A stretch of DNA of 52,594 nucleotides from Synergistaceae bacterium (GCA_009783355.1 WRHH01000015.1:1-52594), one strand, 5' to 3'; numbered from the stretch's first letter, positions 8,515-17,669 are shown. Notes: generated from the letters alone by a model not told the origin. A program made the numbers and translations.

Positions 8515-9489
8515 ATGAACACTAAAAGAATCGCATATCTATTGCTTAACGAGGCTGGGATTGGCTGTATTCTGGCATTGCTTTGCATTCTGTTTTCCTA
8601 TTCCGTTCCCAACTTCGCCTCTAAGCCCAATATATCCAATATCTTCACCCAAATAAGCATCAACACGGTTATCGCGGTTGGCATGACATTTGTCATCCTG
8701 CTTGGCGGTATAGACCTTTCCGTTGGGTCAATGCTTGCTCTATGTACGATTCTGGCAGGATTTACCATAACCAATAAGGAGTTGCCCGTCGGAGCGGCAA
8801 TAACGCTGGCCGTATTGGTTTCAATGCTAACGGGAATGGCTTGCGGACTGTTCAACGGCTTTGTTTGCGAGCAGTGGAAGATTCACTCATTCGTGGTCAC
8901 CCTTGGTATGCAAAACATAGCGAGGGGCGCTGCGCTTAAGTTCAGCGATTCGAGGACGATATTTTCATTCCCTGCCGAGTTTAACTCCTTCGGATTAATT
9001 TCGTACTTCGATGTTCCCGTCATATTTATTATGGCCATCACGCTGGTCTTGGTCGGGCATTTTATTCTTGTTAAAACTATTTTCGGGCGCATGATCTACG
9101 CTATTGGTAATAACGAGGAAGCGGTAAGGCTTTCGGGACACAACCCGAGAATTTATAAAATAGCTGCGTTTATGATATGCGGGGCAACAGTCGGCGTCGC
9201 GGCAATCCTCTATATGTTGCGCCTCAACATGGCTTCTCCGATTCTAGGTAACGGGTTCGAGCTTTCGGCAATCGCTGCCGTTGTAATTGGAGGAACCAGC
9301 ATGAGCGGAGGCAAGGGCAGCATGATTGGAACTCTGTTTGGAGCTGCAATAATCGGCGTGCTAAACAACGGCCTTTTACTGATGGGGTATAGCGATTTTA
9401 CGCGCCAGATAGCGACAGGCGCAATTATTATAGCAGCGGTGATACTGGACACCTATAGAGCAAAGCTATTGCGAATGTTGTCCAGCTAG
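8515..9489 (+). CDS. rbsC: Ribose ABC transporter permease
   Basis: A 324-residue integral membrane protein with about eight to ten hydrophobic segments. TFVILLGGIDLSVGSMLAL near the start and the ELSAIAAVVIGGTSMSGGKGS loop near residue 250 are signatures of the AraH/RbsC permease family, the latter being the coupling region to RbsA. It begins 28 bases after rbsA with GAAAGGACAG upstream, in the same operon. Confidence 0.93.
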   Translation: MNTKRIAYLLLNEAGIGCILALLCILFSYSVPNFASKPNISNIFTQISINTVIAVGMTFVILLGGIDLSVGSMLALCTILAGFTITNKELPVGAAITLAVLVSMLTGMACGLFNGFVCEQWKIHSFVVTLGMQNIARGAALKFSDSRTIFSFPAEFNSFGLISYFDVPVIFIMAITLVLVGHFILVKTIFGRMIYAIGNNEEAVRLSGHNPRIYKIAAFMICGATVGVAAILYMLRLNMASPILGNGFELSAIAAVVIGGTSMSGGKGSMIGTLFGAAIIGVLNNGLLLMGYSDFTRQIATGAIIIAAVILDTYRAKLLRMLSS

Positions 9490-9504
9490 TAAATTACTCT
9501 AATC

Positions 9505-9615
9505 ATGGATCCCTCCGGCTACATCTACGAGGCGGCTCCGTCCAATCTTCTACAGGGCGTAACTGTGACCACATACTCAAGGAAGCAATATAAAGAGGTT
9601 TACCCAAATATCTAA
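9505..9615 (+). pseudogene. Remnant of a secreted repeat protein
   Basis: The frame ITLIMDPSGYIYEAAPSN, then LLQGVTVTTY, matches a motif common in large bacterial surface proteins (DPSGYVYEA, then SNRLEGVTA). A stop codon lies just before it and the frame ends after about 40 residues, so only a fragment is left. The ribosome binding site AAAGGAGG of the next gene overlaps its last codons. It suggests a larger surface-protein gene once stood between rbsC and the gene at 9629. A short expressed peptide is less likely. Confidence 0.55.
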
Positions 9616-9628
9616 AGGAGGCATTTTA

Positions 9629-11266
9629 ATGGTACGTAAATCTTTCAACAAAATAATTTTAGCAGTGTTGTTCATTTTTGTTCTTTCCTCCGCCGCGTTG
9701 GCGCTGTCGCCGCATGACGCGCTCTCCGCAAGGCAGGAGAATTCTAGTTACGTTGTGTTCGGCATGAACGATCTGAACGGACTGCTGAATGAGATATTTT
9801 CACAGGCAAATATTGCAATGTTTACGTCCTTAATGGAAAAGGATCAAGCTAATGCGGTGAACATGTTTGCGGCTTTCACGGCGAAGATTCCCTTAAAGAA
9901 TGTAGTAGTCGCTGCCGGAATAACGGCTGAAATGACGCCGTTTGTGCAGGCCGCCGCTTTTATGCCGGATTCAGCCCGTGAAAAGCTTGACCGCATGGCC
10001 AATGGCACTGCAACAAGCGCTGAAATTGTCACGCTGCTTTTAGGGGACTCTGCTCTGATGCTGGCCACATTATTTACGCTTGAAGTCCAAGAGGGAGCAG
10101 GCTTTAAGTATTATAATCTGGACGATCAGGTAGTATTCGCTGCTAAAGACGACCTGTTGCTGATAGCGTCGTCCCCCGTTGAACTTGAGGCGTCAATTGG
10201 AGCATTGGATAAGAGCGGGAACAGGCTTGCATGGAAACGCCGCTTTGACAGTCCAAATTACTTTCTGGCGCATATTGATTTCCTTACGCTTGCGCCGATT
10301 ATTGAGATGACCGGAGGAGACGTTGTCGGGAAATCTGGCGCTATTGTCAAGATTTTCAAAGCTCCGCTTGAACTTGAACATGCGCTTACAATAAATCCGG
10401 GAAGTTATCTTTTATCAACAGCAGCGAACTTTCTTGATTCCTTTGTCGATGTTGAGCGTTTTGCGGAAAGAAAACCGGAGGTTGGCGGCAGTTTGATTAT
10501 GGCAGGCGGCGGAAAGCTATTATTTGCCCTTGCAGGCCAGTTGGCGCTGAGAGCTGAAGATTTTCGTAATTCGAGTCCCGAATTAGCAGCGGGTTGGGAT
10601 ATGTTCGTGAAGGAACTCGAAACCATGAAAATATCGGAGAGCGACATAGACGCTTTATTGGGCGGCTCTGTCTCAATTGCTCTCGGAAGCGACGCGACAG
10701 TTATGGGCATGAAGACGATAGGCGGGCACATTGCGATAACCGGGCGCGAAGGCGTGGCGGCGAACATTTTTAATAAGATAGTGGAAAGCCCAATAGTTTC
10801 AGAGTCCATCCCTCTTACTTCATTGGAAGTTGAAGGGTGGGACAAACTCCTCACCTTGAATCAAGAGATAGTTCCGTTGCCGGTGCTCTTAGGAGTGAAG
10901 AAGGACACGCTTTTCTTAGGATTTATCGATCAGGGCGCTCTTAGCGTAAAGCCGGAAGTTTCGCCCGAGGTCGCCAAATTGCTTGAAAATCCTCTTATCG
11001 GAGTCAGTATTGTAGATGTGGCTGCTGTATGGGACAGGCTGAGAGCGGAAGTTGCAGGCCCGAATTCTTTGCTGTCAATGGCGCCGGGAATCGAAGAAGC
11101 AAAATTCATCTTGAATGAATTATTGGGAGCGGATGTGAGCATAACCCTCATAAAGTCTTGGGCTCACGAACTGGGAGTAGGTTACACGGAGTTTTCAGTC
11201 GTGGACGTGCCGGAGGAGAAACAATTACTGCCTCGCGTATTTAAGATAATCCAAATGACGAAATAA
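9629..11266 (+). CDS. Secreted protein of unknown function
   Basis: A 545-residue protein with a clear signal peptide (NKIILAVLFIFVLSSAALA) and no further membrane segment. The mature part alternates short helices and strands and has no cysteine-rich, protease or repeat motif that I recognise. It lacks the Synergist-CTERM tail of the other exported proteins here, so it is likely free outside the inner membrane. AAAGGAGG stands seven bases before the ATG. It follows rbsC after 139 bases but probably is not part of ribose uptake. A heptamer array begins seven bases after its stop. Confidence 0.75.
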   Translation: MVRKSFNKIILAVLFIFVLSSAALALSPHDALSARQENSSYVVFGMNDLNGLLNEIFSQANIAMFTSLMEKDQANAVNMFAAFTAKIPLKNVVVAAGITAEMTPFVQAAAFMPDSAREKLDRMANGTATSAEIVTLLLGDSALMLATLFTLEVQEGAGFKYYNLDDQVVFAAKDDLLLIASSPVELEASIGALDKSGNRLAWKRRFDSPNYFLAHIDFLTLAPIIEMTGGDVVGKSGAIVKIFKAPLELEHALTINPGSYLLSTAANFLDSFVDVERFAERKPEVGGSLIMAGGGKLLFALAGQLALRAEDFRNSSPELAAGWDMFVKELETMKISESDIDALLGGSVSIALGSDATVMGMKTIGGHIAITGREGVAANIFNKIVESPIVSESIPLTSLEVEGWDKLLTLNQEIVPLPVLLGVKKDTLFLGFIDQGALSVKPEVSPEVAKLLENPLIGVSIVDVAAVWDRLRAEVAGPNSLLSMAPGIEEAKFILNELLGADVSITLIKSWAHELGVGYTEFSVVDVPEEKQLLPRVFKIIQMTK

Positions 11267-11273
11267 AAAAACA

Positions 11274-11295
11274 GGGATTAGGGATTAGGGATTAG
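11274..11295 (+). repeat. Heptamer array (GGGATTA)3 after the secreted-protein gene
   Basis: Three exact GGGATTA units and one extra G begin seven bases past the TAA stop, introduced by ACA as at other arrays. It is followed by a degenerate 8-base repeat (AAAGACTT) to 11335. The array faces the inverted array at 11699-11726. Confidence 0.9.
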
Positions 11296-11335
11296 AAAAA
11301 AACTTAAAGACTTAAAGACTTAAAAACTTAAAAAC

Positions 11336-11437
11336 AAAGACGCTGGATTGCCGCGCTTCGCTCGCAATGACGGATGTGATCGCCACGCGCATGTGTCTTT
11401 GCGCCTCGGCGAAGCCGTTCTTTACGCCAGCGTCTTT
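11336..11437 (+). terminator. Long hairpin ending in a T-tract
   Basis: AAAGACGCTGG (11336-11346) pairs perfectly with CCAGCGTCTTT (11427-11437), and the T-run continues to 11439. The 80-base interior is itself rich in inverted repeats (GCGCTTCGC and GGCGAAGCC). It resembles the dispersed palindromic repeats seen between genes in many bacteria. The remaining sequence to 11698 is GC-rich repeat-like DNA with no gene that I can support. Confidence 0.55.
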
Positions 11438-11698
11438 TTGCGACGAAGCAATGGTCACGAGTTTCTCTCGCCACAGTGAACGAAACTTGACTAATTAACG
11501 TCTTTGCGAGCCGCGTCTCAGGAGGAGCAACGCGACGGAAGTGCCAGCGAAGCGATAGGTATTTTGCGGCGCGGCAATCGTGGCAGGCTGCGCAATCCAG
11601 TAATCTTTACCATGAGGTTCCCAAATTTCATTCATCGTGGTGAACTGTAAGTTCATGGGCATTTGTCTTTTGTCTTTGTCTTTGCCTTTTGTCTTTAC

Positions 11699-11726
11699 TA
11701 ATCCCTAATCCCTAATCCCTAATCCC
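11699..11726 (-). repeat. Heptamer array (GGGATTA)4 running into the SUI1-family gene
   Basis: On the minus strand four exact GGGATTA units. The last 15 bases of the SUI1-family gene, including its TAG stop, are made of these units. Beyond the array, in the sense of the gene, come GACAAAAGGCAAAGACAAAG-type repeats (11661-11698). Confidence 0.9.
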
Positions 11727-12155
11727 TGTCTTTCTAGTTTTTGCGCCCATTTTTACGAACCATTCTGAGGCGCGGTCAGCTATTTCTCCCTGAAGCACAA
11801 TTTTCCCCTGCTCTAATTGGCCTCCGCAGCCAAGCGATTTTTTCAGTTCTTTGAGTATTGCTTCAAGGTTACTCATTACTTCTGATTTAGCTTCGCTTAT
11901 CGATATCAGTGTGACAGTTTTTCCGCCTCTTCCTGCCTTTTGGAGCTGAAGCGAAACTTTGCCGATTTGTGGTATCAATTCTTTTATATCTTTGTGCGGG
12001 CTGCTTATGTTTGGCTTTGTATTTTTTTTTGAGGGAAGCGGCGAATCCTTTTCATTTGGCGTTTTCTGAGGGCGCGCTTCCGTTTGCTCCGGCAAAAAGA
12101 GTTCCCCTATTGAGACATTCAGATTTTCATTGACATCTATTTTTTGTTTAGACAT
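11712..12155 (-). CDS. SUI1/eIF1-family translation factor (YciH-like)
   Basis: A 147-residue protein. Residues about 75-140 carry the SUI1 fold signature: LQLQKAGRGGKTVTLISI, then LKKSLGCGGQ and KIVLQGEIADRA. Bacterial members are thought to influence start-codon fidelity on the 30S subunit. The N-terminal 70 residues are Lys/Pro/Ser-rich and probably disordered, which is unusual since bacterial YciH proteins are often little more than the domain. The C-terminal TGIRD and the stop are encoded by the GGGATTA array, so the original end may have been replaced. It is divergent from thrC. Confidence 0.85.
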   Translation of the reverse strand: MSKQKIDVNENLNVSIGELFLPEQTEARPQKTPNEKDSPLPSKKNTKPNISSPHKDIKELIPQIGKVSLQLQKAGRGGKTVTLISISEAKSEVMSNLEAILKELKKSLGCGGQLEQGKIVLQGEIADRASEWFVKMGAKTRKTGIRD

Positions 12156-12261
12156 GTGAATTATCCTTGCCTTTCCGTGAAAAATGTAACTTTTAAAGCT
12201 ATAATAATTTTAACATGCGGTATATAAAAACTCTCTCGACAAAATTATAGACGAAAGGCGG

Positions 12262-13434
12262 ATGCAAATGCTTGTATGTAATGGGTGCGGAAGCGCGTAT
12301 AAAGAAGAGGAATTACTATGGAGATGCCCTTGCGGCGCTCATTTTTCGCTTGATAAATCATTTTCCATGAATCCATCCATGATAGACAATAAATATCGTG
12401 GGTTTTGGAGATACAACAAAGCCTTGCCGATTGAGGACGCTCTTTCTGCCGTCAAGATTGGGGAAGAATTTTCGCCTCTTGTTACGAAAAACTGGAATGG
12501 CGCCAACATACATTTCAAATACGAAATCCTGCCGACCGGCTCGTACAAGGACCGCGGAATTGCCGTCATGCTAAATCGTTTACGTGAACTCGGAGTGAAA
12601 TCGGTATACGAGGATTCGTCCGGAAACGCCGGCGCCTCTATTGCAGGATATTGCGCGGCTGCCGACATCCCGTGCGAAGTAATAGTCCCCGAATCGACTT
12701 CAAGAGGTAAATGCGTTCAAATAGAAGCTTATGGCGCAACATTAACTAAGATACCCGGCCCCAGAAGCGCTGCTAGTATGGAGGCTGAGGGACGCGGGCG
12801 TAATTCGGAAAACAGGTGCGAAAATATATATGCAAGCCACAATTGGAGCCCGTATTTCGCGCACGGAGTTAAGACATGGGCGTTTGAAATTTGGGAGCAG
12901 CTTTGCCTTGCGCCTTCGAGCGAATTGATGCCGGATGCCGTTGTTGTCCCTGCCGGTCAAGGCAGCCTTGCGCTTGGCGCCTGGCACGCTTTCAGCGATC
13001 TCATACGCGGGGGCGCTGTCGCAAAAATCCCTCGCATATATGCTGTCCAAGGTTCTTCATGCTCTCCTCTATACAACGCATGGACTAATGGGTTAGAAAA
13101 TGTTCCGGACGTTGCGCCTCCCGAAGGGAAATGTATAGCTGAAGGAATAGTTTCGACGCACATAATAAGAGGAGCGGAATTGCTTCAGGCGATACGCAGT
13201 TCAGAGGGAGCGGTACTCGCGATAGATGACGAAAAGACAGTGAACGCGCTGCTAAAACTCGCAAAAATGGGGCTTTATGTTGAACCCACAAGCGCAGTAG
13301 CCGCTGCGGCAATTGACGAACTCTACTCGTCGAAATGCATACTTCCGGGGGAGTGCGTGGTAGTCTTACTATCAAGCTCCGGTTTGAAGACAACTCCATA
13401 CATTCAGGAAATACTGGATGAGAGGAAAATTTAA
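12262..13434 (+). CDS. thrC: Threonine synthase
   Basis: A pyridoxal-phosphate enzyme that turns O-phosphohomoserine into threonine, the last step of threonine synthesis. At 390 residues it is of the shorter class. A small Cys motif (C6, C9, C22, C24) forms a zinc ribbon at the N-terminus, as in many archaeal-type threonine synthases. The PLP lysine is K96 in PTGSYKDRG; EDSSGNAGASIAGYCA is the phosphate and substrate loop, and VLLSSSGLK near the end completes the cofactor site. No hom or thrB gene is adjacent. GAAAGGCGG lies just before the ATG. Confidence 0.9.
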   Translation: MQMLVCNGCGSAYKEEELLWRCPCGAHFSLDKSFSMNPSMIDNKYRGFWRYNKALPIEDALSAVKIGEEFSPLVTKNWNGANIHFKYEILPTGSYKDRGIAVMLNRLRELGVKSVYEDSSGNAGASIAGYCAAADIPCEVIVPESTSRGKCVQIEAYGATLTKIPGPRSAASMEAEGRGRNSENRCENIYASHNWSPYFAHGVKTWAFEIWEQLCLAPSSELMPDAVVVPAGQGSLALGAWHAFSDLIRGGAVAKIPRIYAVQGSSCSPLYNAWTNGLENVPDVAPPEGKCIAEGIVSTHIIRGAELLQAIRSSEGAVLAIDDEKTVNALLKLAKMGLYVEPTSAVAAAAIDELYSSKCILPGECVVVLLSSSGLKTTPYIQEILDERKI

Positions 13435-13540
13435 GGTTAAGTTGAGATAACTACTGGAGATAATGAAGCGTTTATACTACAATAAAAAGCAAGATAACCA
13501 TTCAATTTATGATAATTATTTAAAAATGGAGGGAAAGCGC

Positions 13541-14935
13541 GTGAAGAGAATAGAACTTGCGGAACTCAGCCGCTCTTACGAAAGTTTGGCGGGAAAGAAT
13601 GTCACAGTCTGCGGTTGGGTGAAGACCATAAGGGATTCCAAGGCGGTTGGATTTATTGAGTTAAGCGACGGCTCTGCTTTTGGCGCCACTCAAGTGGTGT
13701 TTGAGGAGTGCAAGCTGGAAAACTATAAGGATATAACAAAACTTGGGATAGGCTCTGCCATCGCAGTCGAGGGCGTTATTGCCGTTACCCCGGGCGCGAA
13801 GCAGCCTTACGAGATTAAGGCCTCTGAGGTCAACGTTCTGGGTCACTCCGACCTTGATTTCCCCTTGCAGAAAAAGCGCCATTCCTTGGAATTTTTGAGG
13901 ACAATTGCCCATTTGCGCCCAAGAACAAATACTTTTCAGGCGGTTTTCCGTGTCCGCTCCGCGGCTTCTTTCGCCATCCATCGGTTTTTTCATCAACGGG
14001 GATTTGTCTATGTTCATTCACCGATAATCACCGGCAGCGATGCTGAGGGCGCGGGAGAGATGTTCCGGGTTACTACGCTTGACCCAAAAAGCCCGCCTCT
14101 CACCGAGGAAGGCGCTGTAGATTACGGAAAGGATTTTTTCGGCAAGCATACCGGTCTTACCGTCTCCGGTCAGCTGGAGGGCGAGTGCATGGCTCTTGCT
14201 TTCGGCAATATATATACCTTTGGGCCCACTTTCCGCGCGGAAAACTCAAACACCGCCCGCCATGCCGCCGAATTCTGGATGATCGAGCCGGAAATCGCGT
14301 TTGCCGATCTCTACGACAACATGGAGCTCGCAAAGGACATGCTCCAAAGCGTACTGGCGGAGATTTTGGAAACCTGCCCGGCAGAAATGAAATTCTTCAA
14401 TGATTTTTACGATAAGGGCCTGATTGAGCGGCTTACGAATATCACAAAATCCGATTTCGCCCATATCACCTACACAGAAGCTATCCGTCTGCTGGAACCC
14501 CATAAAGATGAGTTTGCATACCCGGTTTTCTGGGGTTGCGACCTGCAGACCGAGCACGAAAGGTTCCTCACTGAGAGCATATACAAGGCGCCCGTCTTTG
14601 TCACCGACTACCCCAAGGAAATCAAGGCGTTTTATATGCGCTTGAATGACGACGACAAGACGGTGGCGGCTATGGACTGCTTAGTCCCGGGCGTAGGGGA
14701 AATCGTCGGCGGAAGCCAGAGGGAGGAGCGGCAGGATGTACTGGAGCGCCGGATGGCCGAGATGGGGCTTGATCCCGCCAATTACAGCTGGTATTTGGAT
14801 TTACGCCGTTACGGCGGAGTGAAACACGCAGGCTTTGGATTGGGCTTTGAACGGCTGCTGATGTATATGACAGGGATAGCAAATATTCGGGATGTTATGC
14901 CGTTCCCACGTACCCCCGGATGGGCTGAGTTTTGA
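13541..14935 (+). CDS. asnS: Asparaginyl-tRNA synthetase
   Basis: A class II synthetase that charges tRNA-Asn with asparagine. From the GTG at 13541, six bases after GGAGGGA, it is 464 residues, the normal AsnRS length; an upstream frame from 13463 adds an unlikely extension. An OB-fold anticodon domain ([14 protein letters not shown]) is followed by the catalytic core: motif 2 [21 protein letters not shown] and motif 3 [28 protein letters not shown] supports AsnRS over AspRS. C-ending codons are more frequent than in its neighbours, hinting at transfer. Its presence implies direct charging instead of, or beside, the amidotransferase route. Confidence 0.93.
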   Translation: MKRIELAELSRSYESLAGKNVTVCGWVKTIRDSKAVGFIELSDGSAFGATQVVFEECKLENYKDITKLGIGSAIAVEGVIAVTPGAKQPYEIKASEVNVLGHSDLDFPLQKKRHSLEFLRTIAHLRPRTNTFQAVFRVRSAASFAIHRFFHQRGFVYVHSPIITGSDAEGAGEMFRVTTLDPKSPPLTEEGAVDYGKDFFGKHTGLTVSGQLEGECMALAFGNIYTFGPTFRAENSNTARHAAEFWMIEPEIAFADLYDNMELAKDMLQSVLAEILETCPAEMKFFNDFYDKGLIERLTNITKSDFAHITYTEAIRLLEPHKDEFAYPVFWGCDLQTEHERFLTESIYKAPVFVTDYPKEIKAFYMRLNDDDKTVAAMDCLVPGVGEIVGGSQREERQDVLERRMAEMGLDPANYSWYLDLRRYGGVKHAGFGLGFERLLMYMTGIANIRDVMPFPRTPGWAEF

Positions 14936-14948
14936 TGCCAAGTCGCAC

Positions 14949-15173
14949 ATGAAAATATTATCAGCCGTAAAGGAAATCGAAGGTGAACTTGTCAGGTTCG
15001 CAGGGGAACTGGTACGGATAAAGAGCGTTTCCGGCAAAGAAGGCGACCTTGCAAAGCGCATCGAAGCGGAAATGAGAGTACTTGGCTATGACGAGGTATT
15101 TATTGATTCTATTGGAAATGTTGTCGGTCGAATCGGCAACGGGGGAAAATCCATCATGTTTGATTCTCCATAA
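14949..15173 (+). pseudogene. Truncated M20-family peptidase, N-terminal fragment
   Basis: A 74-codon frame resembling the start of M20 hydrolases of the YgeY type: LVRIKSVSGKEGDLAKRI, then GNVVGRIGNGGKSIMFDS. In intact members the next residues are the zinc-binding HMDTV; here Pro and a TAA follow, so the catalytic part (about 300 residues) is missing. The next gene starts 23 bases later, which suggests a clean deletion between the two. The frame starts at the ATG at 14949, 13 bases past asnS. No activity is expected. Confidence 0.75.
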
Positions 15174-15196
15174 TCTTTGACGGGAGGAAATAACTA

Positions 15197-16138
15197 ATGA
15201 AATTTTTAGTCGTCGCAACGGGCGGGACGATAGCAAGCGTGCCGACTCCTGATGGATTGAAGCCCGGGATTTCCGGGAAAGAGCTTATGTCCAGATGTTC
15301 TGAAATCTCAACCGATGACACCGTCGATGTAATTGATATATTTTCAAAGGACAGCACGAACATGTCGCCGAAGGACTGGTTCATAATTGCTGACTGCATA
15401 AACAATCACGCGTCCTATTTTGACGCGTCAATAGTGTTGCACGGTACCGACACTATGTCATGGACGGCTGCGGCATTGTCGTTCATGACGAACTCGCTTG
15501 TGGTTATGACCGGATCAATGCTGCCTCCGGGGGTCGATGGAAGCGACGCCGATGATAATTTGAACGATTCTTTCGCTTTCGCGCGTTTACTGTTTCGAGC
15601 CGGACGAAAGGAAGTCGCGCTTGCTTTCTGCGGAAAGCTCTATGAGGGAACCTGCGTATCGAAGAATTATTCGCACGCTATGGATTCCTTTGTAAGCTGG
15701 AGTAAGCCTTTGCTTGGCTTCAAGGAAGATGGAAAACATGTGCTCAGCGATATCAAACCGGATAAACAGGATAAGAGCGAGATAAAGTTCGAAGATTTTA
15801 TAAAGGAAGGGCATGTCGCGCTTGTTCCGGTTTTTCCCGGTATAAAGACCGGTTATTTACGGGCGCTGATAGGCACGAACCCCAAGGCGATACTGATTGA
15901 AGGGTATGGTTCCGCCGGAGTCCCTTTTGAAAAAGAAGATGAAAATCTTCTCCCCTGCATAGAGGAAGCTGTAAAAAAGGGTATCATAATTGTTATTGGG
16001 ACTTCATGTCCAAGCGGAGGCGCCGAGCCGGAAGTTTATGAAGTTGGAGTGCGCGCGCTTCGCGCGGGCGCTGTTTCTGCGGGAAAACTCGCGCGGGAGG
16101 CGGTAATGATAAAACTAATGTTTGGTATGCCGATTTGA
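15197..16138 (+). CDS. ansA: L-asparaginase
   Basis: Hydrolyses asparagine to aspartate and ammonia. The 313-residue protein has both active-site blocks: TGGTIAS at 8-14 with the nucleophile Thr, and HGTDTM near residue 82 with the second Thr and Asp. TGSMLPPGVDGSDADDNLNDS and GTSCPSGGAEPEVYEVG are typical of cytoplasmic type I enzymes; there is no signal peptide. GACGGGAGG precedes the ATG. It lies in the same direction as asnS and thrC and would feed asparagine into aspartate fermentation. The symbol is by family; the preferred substrate is not proven. Confidence 0.85.
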   Translation: MKFLVVATGGTIASVPTPDGLKPGISGKELMSRCSEISTDDTVDVIDIFSKDSTNMSPKDWFIIADCINNHASYFDASIVLHGTDTMSWTAAALSFMTNSLVVMTGSMLPPGVDGSDADDNLNDSFAFARLLFRAGRKEVALAFCGKLYEGTCVSKNYSHAMDSFVSWSKPLLGFKEDGKHVLSDIKPDKQDKSEIKFEDFIKEGHVALVPVFPGIKTGYLRALIGTNPKAILIEGYGSAGVPFEKEDENLLPCIEEAVKKGIIIVIGTSCPSGGAEPEVYEVGVRALRAGAVSAGKLAREAVMIKLMFGMPI

Positions 16139-16872
16139 AGAGCGTGAATTCATTTTCGATAGGCCAGTATATCCCTGTTGATTCGGTGATTCATTCTCTT
16201 GATCCGCGCGCGAAATTCATTGCAGTGACGGCTGTTCTGATTTGGATTTTCAGTTCCAGGAGCCTTGCAGAATTTACAATCTGTGTGTTTGCTTTTATTT
16301 TCTGTGCTTTATTATCTAAAATATCTGTCAGAATTTATTTGAAGACTTTATGGAATGTTCGCTTTCTAATTTTGCTCACAGGAGCAATTCATGTTTTTCA
16401 GGGAGAATATAAAGGCGCTCTTGAAGTTTCTTTACGGATTTCAATACTGATTATGTTCGCATCTCTTTTGCCGCTTACTACTTCTCCAATGTCGGTAGCG
16501 GACGCCTTCTCGAAAATTTTTCCGCAGGAGATTTCCGTTATGATCATGATGGCTCTCAGATTTATCCCTCTATTGTCGGATGAGGCGCTTAAAATTAAGA
16601 AAGCTCAAATTGCCCGGGGAGCAAGATTTGACGACGGAAATATCGCGAGGCGAATAAGAGCTTATTTTCCTGTTTTAATTCCATTATTCGTAATTGCCTT
16701 CAAAAGGGCTGATGAACTGTCAATAGCGATGGAGGCGCGAGGTTTCGTTGTTGGAGCGAAGCGTACGCGATTTCATCCTCTTGAGTGGAAAAAAATCGAT
16801 TCTTGCGTTACAGTATTGTCTGTATGTTTGATAATTTATATGACATGTGTTTCCGTGGCAAAATGGCTTTAA
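16135..16872 (+). CDS. ecfT: ECF transporter transmembrane protein EcfT
   Basis: A 245-residue membrane protein of the energy-coupling factor group, which joins two ATPases to a vitamin- or metal-binding S component. SLDPRAKFI near the start and two Ala-Arg-Gly coupling motifs (IARGARF near 159, MEARGF near 199) are diagnostic. It starts with TTG overlapping the asparaginase stop. EcfT is commonly followed by truA, as here, but the usual upstream pair of ecfA ATPase genes is absent and asparaginase stands in their place, so ATPases must come from elsewhere. Confidence 0.85.
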   Translation: MKSVNSFSIGQYIPVDSVIHSLDPRAKFIAVTAVLIWIFSSRSLAEFTICVFAFIFCALLSKISVRIYLKTLWNVRFLILLTGAIHVFQGEYKGALEVSLRISILIMFASLLPLTTSPMSVADAFSKIFPQEISVMIMMALRFIPLLSDEALKIKKAQIARGARFDDGNIARRIRAYFPVLIPLFVIAFKRADELSIAMEARGFVVGAKRTRFHPLEWKKIDSCVTVLSVCLIIYMTCVSVAKWL

Positions 16873-16903
16873 TATTAATTATTTACGGAAGGTGCTAAAA
16901 TAT

Positions 16904-17668
16904 ATGTCATCAATCGCCAATAAAAAATATGCTGTTCGAGTTTCGTATCTTGGAACAAACTACGCCGGATGGCAGAGGCAAAATGATGTCAAGAGCGTTC
17001 AGCAGTGCATCGAAGAATCGCTTTTGAAAATTGGCGAAAATTGTACTGTTACAGGCGCTGGAAGAACAGATGCAGGAGTTCATGCAATAAGTCAAATAGC
17101 ATCTTTCAGTACCCGGGGAAACTGGGAAACGCGAAAGCTTTTACTTGCAATGAACGCTCATCTGCCAGAAGATATTCGCATCATGGACGTTTTTTCAGTT
17201 GATGAATCTTTTGATGCAAGACGTTCCGCTTTATGGCGAGAGTACCGCTATTTCGTATATCATGGCAGCAGTTGCCTTGCGCCGCTGCGGCCTTTTGTCT
17301 GGTGGAACCGCTGCTTTTGGGATTTGGAACAGGTAAGGACAGCGTGTCGATTATTGACCGGTCGTCATGATTTCCGCGCTTTCTGTAAAGCTGCCGAGTG
17401 CCCTGAAAATTCAGTGCGTACTCTTTTGCGCGTTTCGTGCAAACGCATTGGCAGGATGACTATGTTACAGGTCAGAGGGGAAGCTTTTCTCAATAACATG
17501 GTTAGAATTATAGTTGGAAATCTTGATAGAGTAGGACGCGGCGAAGTTACGGCCGGGTGGATGCGCGAACTGCTTTCAGGCATGAACAGAATTGAATCGG
17601 GAATGACTGCTCCGTCAAGCGGGCTTTTTTTCTGGCGTGTAGGTTATCCTTTGGGAGGAATTAAATAA
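16904..17668 (+). CDS. truA: tRNA pseudouridine synthase A
   Basis: Converts uridines 38-40 of the tRNA anticodon arm to pseudouridine. The protein has 255 residues. The catalytic Asp is D56 in GAGRTDAGVH; YLGTNYAGWQRQ at the start and RGEAFLNNMVRIIVG near 190 are family signatures. I start at the ATG at 16904, with GGAAGG ten bases upstream; a longer frame from 16847 would overlap ecfT. It is followed two bases later by the MreB gene. Confidence 0.93.
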   Translation: MSSIANKKYAVRVSYLGTNYAGWQRQNDVKSVQQCIEESLLKIGENCTVTGAGRTDAGVHAISQIASFSTRGNWETRKLLLAMNAHLPEDIRIMDVFSVDESFDARRSALWREYRYFVYHGSSCLAPLRPFVWWNRCFWDLEQVRTACRLLTGRHDFRAFCKAAECPENSVRTLLRVSCKRIGRMTMLQVRGEAFLNNMVRIIVGNLDRVGRGEVTAGWMRELLSGMNRIESGMTAPSSGLFFWRVGYPLGGIK

Positions 17669-17669
17669 A

